Assembly (NCBI GenBank): GCA_021432635.1
Contig: MU270065.1
Location: 124,001 to 188,000 of the forward strand
Source: Thozetella sp. PMI_491
Lineage: Eukaryota > Ascomycota > Sordariomycetes > Chaetosphaeriales > Chaetosphaeriaceae
DNA: 64,000 nucleotides
Direction: 5' to 3'
The notes beneath the pieces were generated by a model, which ran no database searches, had not been told where the DNA came from, and saw nothing but the letters and a program-made list of their open reading frames with translations. The translations under genes and the position numbers were made by a program. This document shows positions 9,939 through 21,069 of this stretch, piece by piece (the stretch's first letter is position 1; each line of letters opens with the position of its first letter).

Positions 9939-11921
9939 ATGTCGTACAGTTACGGCCCTCCGCCACCGGCACCCCCGACCGCCCCGCCTAACAATGGCTA
10001 CGGTGGCTACACCCAACAACCCTACCAGTCACAACGAGGTGGTCACGCCGGCCGGGGAAGAGGTGGACATTCTCAAGGGGATCGGGGCGGATACCACGCG
10101 ACCCCTCCATCGTATGGATACAACGCACAGCCCGGACAGCAACAGCCTTACGGTCAACCCAGTCCATATCCCTCTGCGGGAGGCTACCAGCAGCCGCCGC
10201 ATCATGGCCAGCAGCATCAGCAACATCAGCAGCATCAGCAGCAGCAGCACCAACCTCACCAGCAGTGGCACGCCGACCAAGGGCAACAGCAGCCTCAGCA
10301 GCATAGCTCTCAGACTCCGGGGCAGGCGCCCATACTTGCACAGAACTACCATCCCAATTATGCCCCCCAGATGTACCATCAACAACAGCAACACCAACCC
10401 CCCCAGCACCAACAGTACAGCACACACCAGTCTTACCCGACCAGCCAACATCCACCACAATATAACCAAGGCTATCAGCAGCCACCAGGTCCTCCTTCGC
10501 AACAGCACTGGGGAACCCCCCAGCCCCCTCAGGATCAACAGTTCGGGCGGGGCCGAGGTGGCTACAATGACCGCGGCGGGCACCGAGCTCAGATGATGGG
10601 CCCTCCTATCAGGATGGGTTTCGAAGGCGGCAGCGCACAAGGACACCATGCTCCAGTGAGCAACCCATACCCGCCTCAGCCCTACAATGGACCCCAGAGC
10701 CCTCAGGGCCCTCAGGGACCTCAGGGACCACAAGGCCCCCCATCCTATTCGCCTGGGTACAGTGGTTACCCGCCACCAGCCCCGTATACGCCCGGCCCAC
10801 CTCAGCACGATAACCGCTCCAGTCACAGCAACCAAAACCACCGCCAGCGAGGCGGCTCGTTCAAGAATAACCACCGGGGTCGCCCCCAGTTCGGTGGCGA
10901 CAAGTCGCGCCACCACCACAACCGAGGCTCCCATCCACAGACCCCTTCCAACCACCATCAGAAGCCTGATGCCGCCTCGGCCGGGAAGAAGAAGAAGCGG
11001 AAGACCAATGTGCTCGGCCTGACGCCCGGTGATGAATCCGAAGAGGACGACGAGAATGAGGAGGAGCGCCTCGTCGAGATGATTGGCTCCTATGTGAGCA
11101 AGTAAGTACCTGCCTGATTCTGCCAGACTTTGGGTTTGTGGCTCCACGCTGACTTCCTCAGCCCATCCACCGCTGGTGAGATCGCCACTTGGATTGCCGA
11201 CCGTCGTGCCAACTTCCCCACGAAAGCGCGCGTGGATGCCAAGCGAGCTGCTGGCGCACAGAACAACTCCAAGCAGGATGAGGATGCTGCGCTTGAGAGG
11301 CAAGCCGAGAAGCTCCGCAAACAGCTTGAGAAGGTCGAGGCAACCATGAAGCGCAAGCGTGAGGCGCAGGACGAAGGAGACGATATGCGAGATGTGGATG
11401 TTAGCTCGGTGGACATCAAGTCGGAAGATGGTGCTCCTGAAACCGCGTCGTCGCGCCCCCCGCAGTCTAACCTGCCTCCTCCGCCGAAGAAGGCGGATCC
11501 TACCAAGCACTGCAAGTACTACTCAACTGGTGGAACCTGTGGAAAGAAGGGCAAGTGCCGCTTCGTCCATGATCCAGCAGTTCGCGAGGCTGCCCTCAAG
11601 GAGCGCGAACTCAACGGCGGCCGCATGACTCTGTCGCAGCGGCTCATTCTCAATGACAAGGAGCAGGAGGATCTCGCCATTGTCCAGTCTCTAAAATACC
11701 TCCAAGACCGTGGCATCTTGAAGCACGGCGTCGGGCCTGGCGCCACATCGAACGCTACTCCCGACACGACCACTTCCCAAACCTCCCACCTGCCACCACC
11801 TCCGAACTTGGGTCTTCCTCCCATTCCGCCTCCAAGCGTGGTACCGAATGGCTCAGCACCCAAGTATACTGGATGGAACCTGAGCGGCTTCGGCAACACG
11901 GGCGTAAAGTCGGTCGACTAG
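9939..11921 (+). CDS. NUFIP1-domain protein with CCCH zinc finger (box C/D snoRNP assembly factor-like)
   Basis: Exons 9939-11101 and 11162-11921 give 640 residues. The N-terminal half is low-complexity Gln/Pro/Gly/His-rich with RGG-like patches (GRGRGGH, GRGRGGYNDRGG), suggesting RNA contact or disorder. Then come a basic-acidic patch (GKKKKRK, then DESEEDDENEEE) and the NUFIP1 conserved motif STAGEIATWIADRRANFPTK, split by the intron (GTAAGT donor, CTCAG acceptor). A coiled segment follows, then a CCCH finger, CKYYSTGGTCGKKGKC and FVH. The NUFIP motif is the part of human NUFIP1 and yeast Rsa1 that binds Snu13/15.5K during box C/D snoRNP assembly, so that role is inferred. The CCCH finger may add RNA binding. 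Length and domain order are typical of filamentous-fungal homologues as I remember them. Confidence 0.82.
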
Positions 11922-13384
11922 AGCCTGGGCCAGCTTGCCTCCCGACCGAGCCCGACCGTCGTTTTGATTTTATTCTGCTGTCTCGCTCTAGCCTGTCGAC
12001 CCACTTGAGCAGCGAGCAAGGCGCGTGAGGCCGCTGCTTTTAATAGCACGGGGACGACGTTTGAACTGCTACCTGCTGTCTGGCTAGTTAGACTTGCCAG
12101 GCAACCCTCCCTCACCCCTCGGCAGCCCCTGGTATTCCGTTTGGACGGATCAAGATGTTGTGTTTTATTGCGTATGCCACTTAACCCCTATACTGCTGCT
12201 CCTCGCAGAGGCCTTGACAGTGTCGATGGGCTTCGCGCGGTAGCTTGGCGATGCGGGTGATTTGCTTGCGCTTAGCGCTTACCTGCGGCGGCTACATAGG
12301 AGCATAGCAGCTTCCGTGCCACCGTTCGCCGCAGGCAGGGATACATGTATGAGTACCAGGGCGTTTGGTCTCTCTTCCCACGGAGTTCCGTGGCGGAAGG
12401 CTTTCACATAGACAAGTTTTCTTCCCGTGGAGATACCCATGAACCACACCATCATTATCTGCTGTACTCTTTGACTAGCTGGGACAGGGAAAGACGGTGG
12501 TGACAAAAAGTGGCTTTTACAACAAGTCGACTGCAAAATTACATGGCAGTGTTTCTTCAGTGTGAGATCCAGACCTCGATTTCTTTTGTGCCTTTGCTTT
12601 GCTGCTCCTGCCGCTCCTCTCGAAAGTCAGCTCACCACGCCGGAATCTGAGCAAAGGAATGCCGTCTTGAACGTGAATAACAGCTTTGCATGGACCCAAG
12701 CCCTAGACCCCTTACCCTCCCCTCCCCTCCCTTCCCCTTCTGGTCCCTATAATCTGCTGCTGCCCGGCTAGTTGACAAGGTGCTGTGTCGCCAAGTAAGC
12801 GAAGCGCTTTGACTTGACGTGACCCAGAGATGGGGAGCTACAAGGCTGCCAAGTGCATCTCATGAGCTCTGCTGGCTCTTAAACTCCCTCTTTGCGGTAT
12901 GCTGGGGATGCCTAAGGTCAAGTCAATTAAGGTTAAGAACTATGTAGGAGACATGACCCCGTCCCAGGCCCAAGTCACACAGCTGCGAAGCCTACCATAA
13001 GACCCGAAATCGTGTTGTAATAGGATGGTCCGAATCGGGCGTCGCCAACCCAATATGTAGTGTTAAGGCAAATGAGATAATTCAACCAGACTGTGGCTGG
13101 AACTTCAATCCATTAGACTGACAGCAGCTGTTTTATGTCTTGTATAACGCATCAATTGTCACTCGCGGGATGTGAAGATTCAATTCTACAAGTCTGGTGC
13201 TGTTTGTTCCTCACCGTGGTGAGTGCGGCCTTGATCCGTGCACGACCGTCCGAGGATCCACAACTTTTTAGCCTCTCTGCCCATCATCTCGGGCTCCAGC
13301 GAAATTTTGTCCCACGCGACCACGATACCGGCGGACGAGGTACACCGAAATCTCCGCACCAACCCGGCTCAATTGGTATCAAAG
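11922..13384. other. Intergenic region between NUFIP-like gene and bL21m
   Basis: About 1.46 kb without a supportable gene. It holds a C/T-rich microsatellite-like patch at 12711-12740 and several short frames without motifs. The right end is the bL21m promoter. An in-frame upstream ATG at 13238 exists but would bury the mitochondrial presequence. Confidence 0.45.
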
Positions 13385-14083
13385 ATGAGCAGGGCTCTTT
13401 TACGCTCCATCTTGGAGCTCCGGGCTCCGGCCACGCGCCTCCCGCCCTCGTTCCTCCTCCCAATCCGCGCGCGACACTTCAACCAGACGTCCCAGATCAT
13501 CGAGCCCACGCAGCCCGCGCCGACAACCATCCCGGCCCAGGCCCAGGCTAAGCAGGCCGCCGGGACCCCTAAGCCCTCACCCATCTCTGAAGCGGCGTCA
13601 TCTTTCTCCCAGACCGCCGCCACCGCCACCCCTCAAGCAGAGTCCTCTACTTCCCAGGGGGCCGGGCCACTCTCGCCCGCCAGCCTCGACCCGTCCGTCC
13701 GAACGCTCCTCCCTCTCCTCGCGGCGCAACCGGCCCGCTACATCACAGTGCACATCCATGCGAAGCCGTACCTGGTGACGGCGGGCGACCAGGTGCGGCT
13801 GCCGTTCAAGATGGCCGGCGTGGTGCCGGGCGACGTGCTGCGGCTCAACCGGGCGAGCGTGCTGGGCAGCCGCGACCTGACGCTGCGCGGCGCGCCCTAC
13901 ATCGACGAGCGCCTTTTTGAATGCCGCGCCGTCGTGCTTGGCACCGAGTCGGAGCCCATGCGGGTCCTAATCAAGAAGAAGCAGCGCAACCGGAGGAAGA
14001 AGCACGTGCGGAGCAAGCACAAGTACACCATGCTGCGGATCAGCGAGGTCAAGGTCAACCAGCTCGAGGAGATGGAGGTTTAG
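13385..14083 (+). CDS. MRPL49: Mitochondrial large ribosomal subunit protein bL21m
   Basis: Intron-free gene of 232 residues. The chosen start, MSRALLRSILELRAPATRL, opens a basic, acid-poor presequence ending near RARHF, fitting mitochondrial import; the earlier ATG at 13238 adds non-presequence residues. A linker rich in Ala, Pro, Ser and Thr (about 35-100) precedes the ribosomal L21 domain (about 110-232), with PYLVTAGDQVRLPFKMAGVV, then VLRLNRASVLGSRD, and a basic RNA-binding stretch KKKQRNRRKKHVRSKHKYTM typical of the bL21 C-terminal part. It ends about 800 bp before the convergent MPS1. The symbol follows the yeast name for bL21m. Confidence 0.9.
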   Translation: MSRALLRSILELRAPATRLPPSFLLPIRARHFNQTSQIIEPTQPAPTTIPAQAQAKQAAGTPKPSPISEAASSFSQTAATATPQAESSTSQGAGPLSPASLDPSVRTLLPLLAAQPARYITVHIHAKPYLVTAGDQVRLPFKMAGVVPGDVLRLNRASVLGSRDLTLRGAPYIDERLFECRAVVLGTESEPMRVLIKKKQRNRRKKHVRSKHKYTMLRISEVKVNQLEEMEV

Positions 14084-14890
14084 AGCCACCGTTGTCAGAG
14101 GCGTGGTGGATCGTGCGTTCGGCCGGACATACTTTTGGCGAATGCGTCGCTTTGAGGGTTTAGGGAATGGATAGCTGTGTCCTCGGAAGAAAGGACGACG
14201 GGCCCCTTGTCGGGACCCGTGTCTTCAGCTCTCTCTAACGAGCGGTAGAAGGGAGGGCTTGTTCTGGAACTGCATCCAAGGTTCAAGAAGCCATACATAG
14301 ACGGAGAGCTCCTTTTGTACGATGAAGGTGGAAAACATGTAACCAATACAAATATTCAACCTGCCTAAGCGGTGCGTACAGCGCCCAACCATCCCCATTG
14401 CCAATCAAAAAACTTGCCCGAGCAACAGTGCAACCATTTGTTCGTTCAGCAGCGAGAAAAGAGCGTGATCCTGTTTCGGCCTTGGTTGGGCATGTAGATT
14501 ATGTAGACAGGGGTGGAATTATATACGAGAGTTTCTCAGGCTTAATAAACAAAATCAACAGGAGCAAAAAAAAAACAATCAAGACGCTCGAGAACGTCGA
14601 GACTTGTACCGAGGCGAGCTCAGCGACAAGGACAAGCAAACCCGCCGTTCCCCGGCAAAACATAAGTAATAAACGCCAAAGCGAGCCTTCCGTAGAAGGG
14701 CTGCATCCCCCAATGCCTTTTGGTCATGATCTCATGAGAAAACAAAAAGCAGAACGAATCTTGGGTGGTATCCTTCTCCGGATCTTCTTCTTTGACTATC
14801 CTTTCCCTCCAGGCTTCTTCTCTTTCTTTCCAGTCTCTTCATCTCGCTGCTCCCCCCGTTGTTTCTATTTTCTGCAGGCGATTCTTGCTA
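14084..14890. other. Convergent 3' region between bL21m and MPS1
   Basis: About 800 bp. AT-richer DNA with TTAATAAAC and CATAAGTAATAAACG at 14540-14680 could be polyadenylation signals on either strand. No coding frame with family features. Confidence 0.45.
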
Positions 14891-17724
14891 TCACCTATGG
14901 GCCGGTGCGGTGGCCTTCTTCAAGCTCGCCCAGTAGGCGCTAGGCCAAGCGGCCATTGCCTCGGCGTCGGTAGGCATACGGTCTTTGCACCGCTGCACGA
15001 CGCTCTGGATGACGCGGGCCAGGAGTTCCTCCGTCATGGGGAGGACCTTCTCAGGGTTGCTGGCGAGAATCGACGCCTCAAACTCCTGGGGGTACAGGAA
15101 GGGGTCGTTTTCGGACAGCAGGTCGTCGCACGTTGGGCGTTCCTTCTGCTCGCGGTTGAGGCAGCGCTTCATGGTGCGCATGATGCTAGGCGGTACACGG
15201 GAGCCGTCCTCAGTGGTCTCAGGGAAATCGATGGGGTAGTTCCAGTTGATGATGGCCTGGCAGCGCGACATCTGGTTCGCGATCTTGCCGAACGGCGTCG
15301 TGCCGTAGACCATCTGGTAGAGGATGCAGCCCAGGGTCCACACGTCGCTGGGCTTGCCGAGCTTCATGATCTTGGGGGTGCCCTTGGGAGGCTGTAGGGG
15401 CGGCGGCACACAGAAACGGCCATTATGCGCCGAGGTGAATGCGTACTGGTTCGAGTCCATGAGTGACTCGGGCGACATGTAGCTGGGCGTGCCGATCTGG
15501 GTCTCGCGGTGCACATTGACCGTCATGTCTGTCTGGATGGCATTGGCGATTCCGAAGTCAATTAGCTTGAGCCGGCCCTTGACGAGTACAAAATTGGCGG
15601 GCTTGAGGTCGCTGTGGACCACGTCGCGGGTGTGCACCTGTTGCACGCACTCGAGCATCTCCTTCCAGTAGTGCCGGATGAAGACTGTGTCGAGCTTCGC
15701 ACCCTCGGGGGTGCTCTGTCGGCTCTTGAGCAAGGTGTTGAAGTCGAGCTCACCGGCCTCCATAAGCTGTGCAAGGATGTGAGTTAGCGGAGGTATACTT
15801 TGAGAGATAAATACTTGAAATCTGTACGTACCACGCTGAGCATCTGCTTCTCGTCATTCATCTCGTAGTCGATCAGCTGAATCACACGGTCCAGGCCGCG
15901 GAGCCGCTTGAGCAGGTCGATCTCCCCCTTGAAGCCCTTGACGGTGTGCTCGTCGGCATTCTCCAAGGCAACGCGCTTGAGGGCAAGCATGTTCCCGCTT
16001 TCGGCTGCGACGCGGTACACCTTGCTGGAGCCACCTCGTCCAAGGCAGTCGATGCGCGTGTAGACTCGGCCATTGACGCGCAGCAGGATCTGGCGCTTCT
16101 TGTTCGCTTGCACGGCGGTAGCCCCGGCAGCGGCGGTGGCAGTCTCGACCACAGACATTTTGGGCGGCGGCAGCGGCGCCGCGCGGTGGGGGGTGTTCTG
16201 GGCTTTGGGCGCAAGTGCTTTTCGCTCTGGCGATCTTTGGGCAGACTGGGAAACGACAGGAGCCGGGTTGATGCTCATGGGCCGGACTGGCTTTATCACA
16301 TCTCTATCGCCCATGATCGAAGAGCCCTTGAGCGCGAGCGGGATTAGAACCTCGTTCTCTTTGTCGTGAGCCGAAGGGAGCTGGGGAGCCGGGAGCTTGT
16401 AAACTGGCGGTTCCCGACTCTTCAGCAGCTCGGGGACCGGCTGCACTGGGCTGCTCGCCTTCGCAGCCTTGTTTCGGATTGCCCTCGCCGAGTCTTTGCC
16501 GCCAACGGGGCTGCCCTGAGCTACGAAGTCTGGTTCGCGGTAGCTAGACGCGAAGAAGGACGACGCAGGGTGGCCGGCAATCTCTTGCTCCCCGTCCGGA
16601 GGCAGCAGGCTCTCGGGCTCCTGGCTTGACCCGATGGGCTCGCCCTCGCCCTGTTCCTCCGCATCCTCCTCGCTCTGCCGACGCCGCCCTCGCCGGGCTG
16701 GTCCTCTCAAGAACGTGCCCTGGACCTTGGTCGTGGCTCGCTTCATGCGGAGTGAGCTCGGGGGAGCTGACTCTTCCTTCTTGTCCGCAGTGTACCGAGA
16801 CACACTGCCGGGGTTTGTGCCCGGTTGGGGTCTTCCGGCCGTTGCGGGAGCCTCGGGCATCTCCTGATCGCTTTGCGTGCCCGATCGCTTCGATGCAAGG
16901 CTAGAGGACCCGGCGGACCGGGGCTTCTGGCCGGACGAGCCCACTGCTATGCGCACAGTTCTGATAGGCAGCACTGGGGTGTTGATGTCTGCTGGGCCCT
17001 GCTGCTGGGGCTCCTGCTGGGACTCCGGCTCTGGCGCCGATGGCTGCGGCGGGGGCTGGTTCCTCTCATCGGACCTGTCCCTGCTCTCCGGCCCCTTTCT
17101 CTGTACCGATGCAGACACGGACCGTCGGACGCTGCCGCTAAGCCGGACCACTCTCTTGCGTGGTGCCGGGCTGTTCTCGCGACTCTGGGTCGGCGCCACG
17201 GCCGGGGCCGGGGCCGGGGAAGTCGGCCGCGACGAAGGGAGCTGCACGCTGCCAGCCCGGGCATGTCTTCTGGTCTCTCGCGTTCGAACACCCTCCCGTC
17301 CGGGTTCACGCTCATCTGCAGCAGAAGACATCGATGTGTTGAGCGCACCGCGCCTCGTGACCCTCGACGGGGGTCGGGCGGGCGGCGAGACCGGTCGCCC
17401 AGCCGGAGCAGCAGGATTGGCTGCTTCGGGGTGGCCGTCGCCCAGGAGCGCCTTGGTGTAGGCGCTGAGCTTCATGGGCACAAAGATCTCGTCGTCGGAA
17501 CTCTCGCCATTGTACTGTTGTTGTTGCGATTGGGACTGCGCCTTGGCATCCCGTCCGGCCGGGACGGCCGCCGAGTTCGCAACCGGCTGAGATTCGCTGC
17601 GGCTGAGCTGGGGCCGCGAGGTCGGGCGGCGGAGAGCTTGTCTCGCTGAAGTCCTTCTTCCTAGAGACGTGAAGTGGCTCCCCGCGCCCATCGGGGTGGG
17701 TGATGCTGCTACCATGTCGGTCAT
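14891..17724 (-). CDS. MPS1: Mps1/TTK-type dual-specificity kinase (5' end uncertain)
   Basis: Spindle-checkpoint and spindle-pole kinase. Exons are complement of 15832-17724 and 14891-15766, giving 922 residues from the first in-frame ATG (MTDMVAASPTP). The 65-nt intron (GTACGT donor, GCACAG acceptor) joins KQMLSV to LMEAGELDFNTLL inside the kinase hinge. N-terminal two thirds: Ser/Pro/Arg-rich and disordered. Kinase domain: glycine loop LGRGGSSKVYRV, lysine in LALKRVAL, catalytic loop VVHSDLKPANF, DFG in KLIDFGIAN and the activation segment TQIGTPSYMSPESL, all intact and closely Mps1-like. The frame stays open upstream to about 17,865 without an ATG, and a branch-plus-CAG acceptor (CCTAACAACACAG) lies just before 17846. 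A 5' exon carrying the true start is therefore possible. Confidence 0.93.
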
Positions 17725-18635
17725 CGGACCCGGCGGCGGTTTCCTTGGTGTAGGTGGTATGAATGTCGATGTTGTGTCGTGCGTCGCGTCTCCGGTGAGC
17801 GCGTTCCTCCCGGTTGCTATCCCGGGACCAAAACGAAGCAATTTTGCTGTGTTGTTAGGCGGCTAGTAGATGATTAACGTGTCGAAAGGATTCATGTTTA
17901 GAGAGATCACAGTTTGTTAGCAGATTGAGCAATGGGGCGCGTTGAAATGGAGGTAGGGTGGGTGGGACATGCTTGATGCTAGGAGCTGTCCCGCTAGACC
18001 AGGGAATTATTTTGGTTTGTGGAGTACCGACCAATCAAAGAGCGTAATCAGGGTCACCCGTTGCTCGCGGCAACCGCGAATTTCGGCAAGAATGAATCCT
18101 CGGTATGGTGTAGGCGCGCCCCTCCCCACGCTGCGGCCTGTCAAAATTTCCCAGCTTCATGCAAGCATTTACACGGACCCCGGTTGAGCATATCTGCGTG
18201 TCCAGCCTCGAGCCAGCGCGGCTCCGCTGTCTACTCCGTACGAGGCACAGTGTCCTGCCATAGTATTACACTGTAACACTCGTCCAAGCAATGTATAGCG
18301 GGCCAGGCCACCACCATGAGCACGCCATGGAAGCTCTCACACACGTATACTGGTACATAATGGCACAATTACAGCATGGTTGGCGCGAATTACGAGCAAA
18401 TTCCTTCATCAGCAGGACCAGAAAACTTGTGAGGTTTCAAAGAAGTCTGGTATTTTTTTTAATTGCCATCTATCTCCCAGATCATGTTCCTACCGCCATC
18501 CCTCAAGCCAAAGAACTCCATAACCGCCAGCGATGCCATGCGACGCATAGAGACTCCTGGAAAGGTGCACGTAGGTCGCATATGGTCGAAATAGCCCAGA
18601 GCGGACGGAGCCGCAGACTTCGTCGAGAAACTCGC
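17725..18635. other. MPS1 upstream region and P2 3' region
   Basis: About 0.9 kb. The left part may hold an unassigned first MPS1 exon or leader. The right part includes the 3' untranslated region of the P2 gene. No other gene is supportable. Confidence 0.4.
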
Positions 18636-19118
18636 TTAGTCGAAGAGACCGAATCCCATGTCATCGTCGGACTCCTCCTTCTCTGCTATGGGGTTAGCAA
18701 ACCTACGGCCAGCGTAACTAGTGCGGGAGAGAGTGGTTTCTTACCCTCCTCCTTGGGAGCCTCCTCCTTGGCAGCCTCAGCACCGCCAGCGGCGGCAGGG
18801 GCACCGCCAGCAGCAGCGGCACCACCGCCACCACCCGAGGGGACCGAGGCGAGCTTGGAAGAGCCCTCAGCGATCAGCTGTAGTTTCCCGTGTTAGCCAA
18901 TTCTCCCTCGTGATTCTTCACCAGCCTGGCGCATATCCTAGCCTTGGAGAGCCGCATACCTCGTTGATGTCCTTGCCGTCGAGCTCCTCGAGGAGCTTGG
19001 CCAGGCGGTCCTCATCGGCCTCGATACCGACGGAGTCAAGGACAGCGGTGACGTCCTTGGCAGACGGAGAAGAGTTGCCGGCGAGGCCGAGGAGGAGGTA
19101 GGCTGCGAGGTGCTTCAT
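18636..19118 (-). CDS. RPP2: 60S acidic ribosomal protein P2
   Basis: Ribosomal stalk protein that helps recruit elongation factors. Exons are complement of 18960-19118, 18745-18877 and 18636-18682, giving 112 residues, close to the family norm of about 110. The N-terminus [15 protein letters not shown] and the core [22 protein letters not shown] mark P2 rather than P1. A Gly/Ala hinge follows, then the invariant acidic tail [14 protein letters not shown]. The last intron ends in TAGCAG, so two acceptors three bases apart are possible; they differ by one Ala in the tail. It is divergently arranged with SPT2 over about 770 bp. Confidence 0.96.
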
Positions 19119-19887
19119 TTTGTTGGATGTGTGCTACAGTTTAAGGTCAGTCTTCGATGTTGCCAGCTCCGCGGGAAACTGCGAGAGAGGTAGGTCAGGG
19201 CATACTGGGTGAGATGGAATAGGTCTGAGAACAAGAGGAGTCAATCGCTTTTAACCGCAAGTTGGGCGGAGAAAGACAACTTCAAGTTCTGGATGTCGTT
19301 GTAGTTTCGGGGGGTAAAAAAAGTTGGCTGGCTGCGATTTTGCGATTTCTGGCCCGGTGTGACTCGCAAAATTCCGCCCCACCCATCCCACTCTAAGTCA
19401 CGTGAGACTTAGGGCGGGAGGTCCCTCCAAGAGTGTGGCTTGCCCCCCCGGCCGTTCAGCCACCTTTATCTGGCCCCCTCCAAGCGACAAGCCCCCTTAT
19501 CGGCCGGAAACGGCTATTTGAAAGCCCGACCTCTGCGCCTGGGCCAAGCCTGCTCGCGCCATAAAGTACTTATGGGCGGCAAGCGACTTTGACAACGTTC
19601 TCACCACGTCTCCTCGTCGTCTTCCCCTCCTTTCCGCCTGCTCGCGCCCAACGCTTGCTTGCAACAATCAGCGATTTCTTGACGATTTCGTCTGGAATCG
19701 TCCCGCTTCTACTTTTACAATCTTGAGTGCCGCAGCGCCAAGAGAGGATTGGTCTATCTGGCCCAAACCACCAACGCTACCCAGTTTTTCTCTTCAATGA
19801 CTCAACCCCAGCTCACCGTATGAGGCAGGAGAGCAGCGCTTCCAGCTCTCGATTTCTCGCCGGTGACCACACCACATTGTAGTCATC
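19119..19887. promoter_or_regulatory. P2-SPT2 divergent promoter with a TCACGTGA site
   Basis: The sequence TCACGTGA at 19398-19405 lies inside an inverted arrangement, CTAAGTC then GACTTAG, at 19393-19412. It matches the E-box core bound by Cbf1-type and other bHLH proteins. GATA-like TTATC elements lie at 19466-19505. A C/T-rich stretch at 19600-19720 precedes SPT2. Confidence 0.55.
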
Positions 19888-21069
19888 ATGCCGGTAAGAT
19901 TTCTATTCAAGTCCTCACGTGCTCACCCCGCGCAGGCAGCCGCTAATCCGCATTCCAAGATTGGGGATCTGCTCGCCTCGATAACGGGCGAGTCGCCTAA
20001 GGCGTCGCCGGTGGCGTCCAAATCGGGCTCGCCTGCCCCCAAGCGCAAGGCCGAGGATGACCTACGTGGTCCGGTCAAGAGGTCTAACCCCCCAGCGACC
20101 AACTCGTCTCGCTTCAACGGTGACTCGCCGCGACCCTCGCCTCGTCTCCCCGACCTACCAAATGGACGAACCAGCGTGCCATCGAAGCCAGTCACGGGCA
20201 CTTCTAGTGCCAGCGACAGGCGACCACTTGCTACATCGGCAAGGGGCCCCTCGTCGGCCGGCCTCAGCAAGCCTGCATCGTCGCGGCCTCCCATTTCCCG
20301 GCCTGCAGTAAAGTCTGGGCCGCCAAAGAAGGGATCCTTCCAGGAGATTATGGCTCGTGCGCAGGCTGCTCAAGAGGCGAGAGCGAGCTTTGGCAAGATT
20401 CAACACAAGACGATCGAGCGTAGCTTGACGATGAAAGAGAGGAAGGAGATGAAAACTCAGGAAACCCGCGGCGCCCGGAAGGCCCCAGCACAGACCCCGC
20501 AAAAGCCTAACAGAGGCGCTCCGCAGCATGGCAGCAGCGCAGCTCGTACAGCTGGTAACGAGAATAGGATGAGCGGCTTGTCGAAACCCGCCGGTCTTGG
20601 CAAGGGCAAGAAGTCGCCCCCAGCTGACTCCGAGGTGAAGAAGCTCAAGAAGGCAGCTACGGCGACCACGGGATACACGGGCACCGCTCGCCCACGCCCG
20701 CAAGCGGCGTCTAAATCAGGATCCGCAGGACGACCGAGTGGCGAGTCCAAGGAGAAGAGTCGCCCTCGGTACCCGGCCGCACTATCTAACCCTCGTCGTC
20801 GTTATGACGACTACGACGAGGACTTGGATGACTTTATCGAGTACGACGACGAAGAAGACGAGCCCGGGTACGGACGAAGAGGTGGCTACGATTCGCTCGA
20901 GGACGACGAATCGGATATGGAAGCTGGCATGTCTGACATCGACCAAGAGGAGCGTCGTGCAGACTTGCAAGCCCGCCGCGAGGATCAGGAGCAGGAGAAG
21001 CTGGAGAAGAGGCTCAAACGCGAGAAAGAAGAGCGGAAGCGCCAGTATCTCAAAGGCGGAGGCCGATAG
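19888..21069 (+). CDS. SPT2: SPT2 chromatin protein (histone H3-H4 chaperone)
   Basis: Exons 19888-19893 and 19960-21069 give 371 residues. The first coding exon is only ATGCCG. A GTAAGA donor and a CCAAG acceptor join it to IGDLLASITGE, giving MPIGDLLASI, which I recall as the conserved fungal SPT2 N-terminus. The middle is Ser/Pro/Lys/Arg-rich and disordered, with the SPT2 motif GSFQEIMARAQAAQ and the GKIQHK segment at about 120-150. The C-terminal SPT2 domain has the acidic run DDYDEDLDDFIEYDDEEDE followed by a basic helix ending ERKRQYLKGGGR. The family binds H3-H4 and suppresses spurious transcription. Reading through the intron would give a different N-terminus (MPVRFLFKSS) without the conserved motif. 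Confidence 0.9.
   Translation: MPVRFLFKSSRAHPAQAAANPHSKIGDLLASITGESPKASPVASKSGSPAPKRKAEDDLRGPVKRSNPPATNSSRFNGDSPRPSPRLPDLPNGRTSVPSKPVTGTSSASDRRPLATSARGPSSAGLSKPASSRPPISRPAVKSGPPKKGSFQEIMARAQAAQEARASFGKIQHKTIERSLTMKERKEMKTQETRGARKAPAQTPQKPNRGAPQHGSSAARTAGNENRMSGLSKPAGLGKGKKSPPADSEVKKLKKAATATTGYTGTARPRPQAASKSGSAGRPSGESKEKSRPRYPAALSNPRRRYDDYDEDLDDFIEYDDEEDEPGYGRRGGYDSLEDDESDMEAGMSDIDQEERRADLQARREDQEQEKLEKRLKREKEERKRQYLKGGGR

Noticed and set aside
9355-10596. 413-codon + frame overlapping the start of the NUFIP-like gene
   Set aside because: Ser/Thr/Pro-rich translation of a leader plus a shifted frame of a real gene; no conserved segment.
10029-11510. Long (493-codon) open frame antisense to the NUFIP-like gene
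   Set aside because: It mirrors a low-complexity Gln/Pro-rich coding region and crosses the sense intron; no domain or independent start context is seen.
13238-13384. Upstream in-frame ATG extending bL21m by 49 residues
   Set aside because: It would place a mixed-charge segment before a good mitochondrial presequence; the ATG at 13385 fits better.
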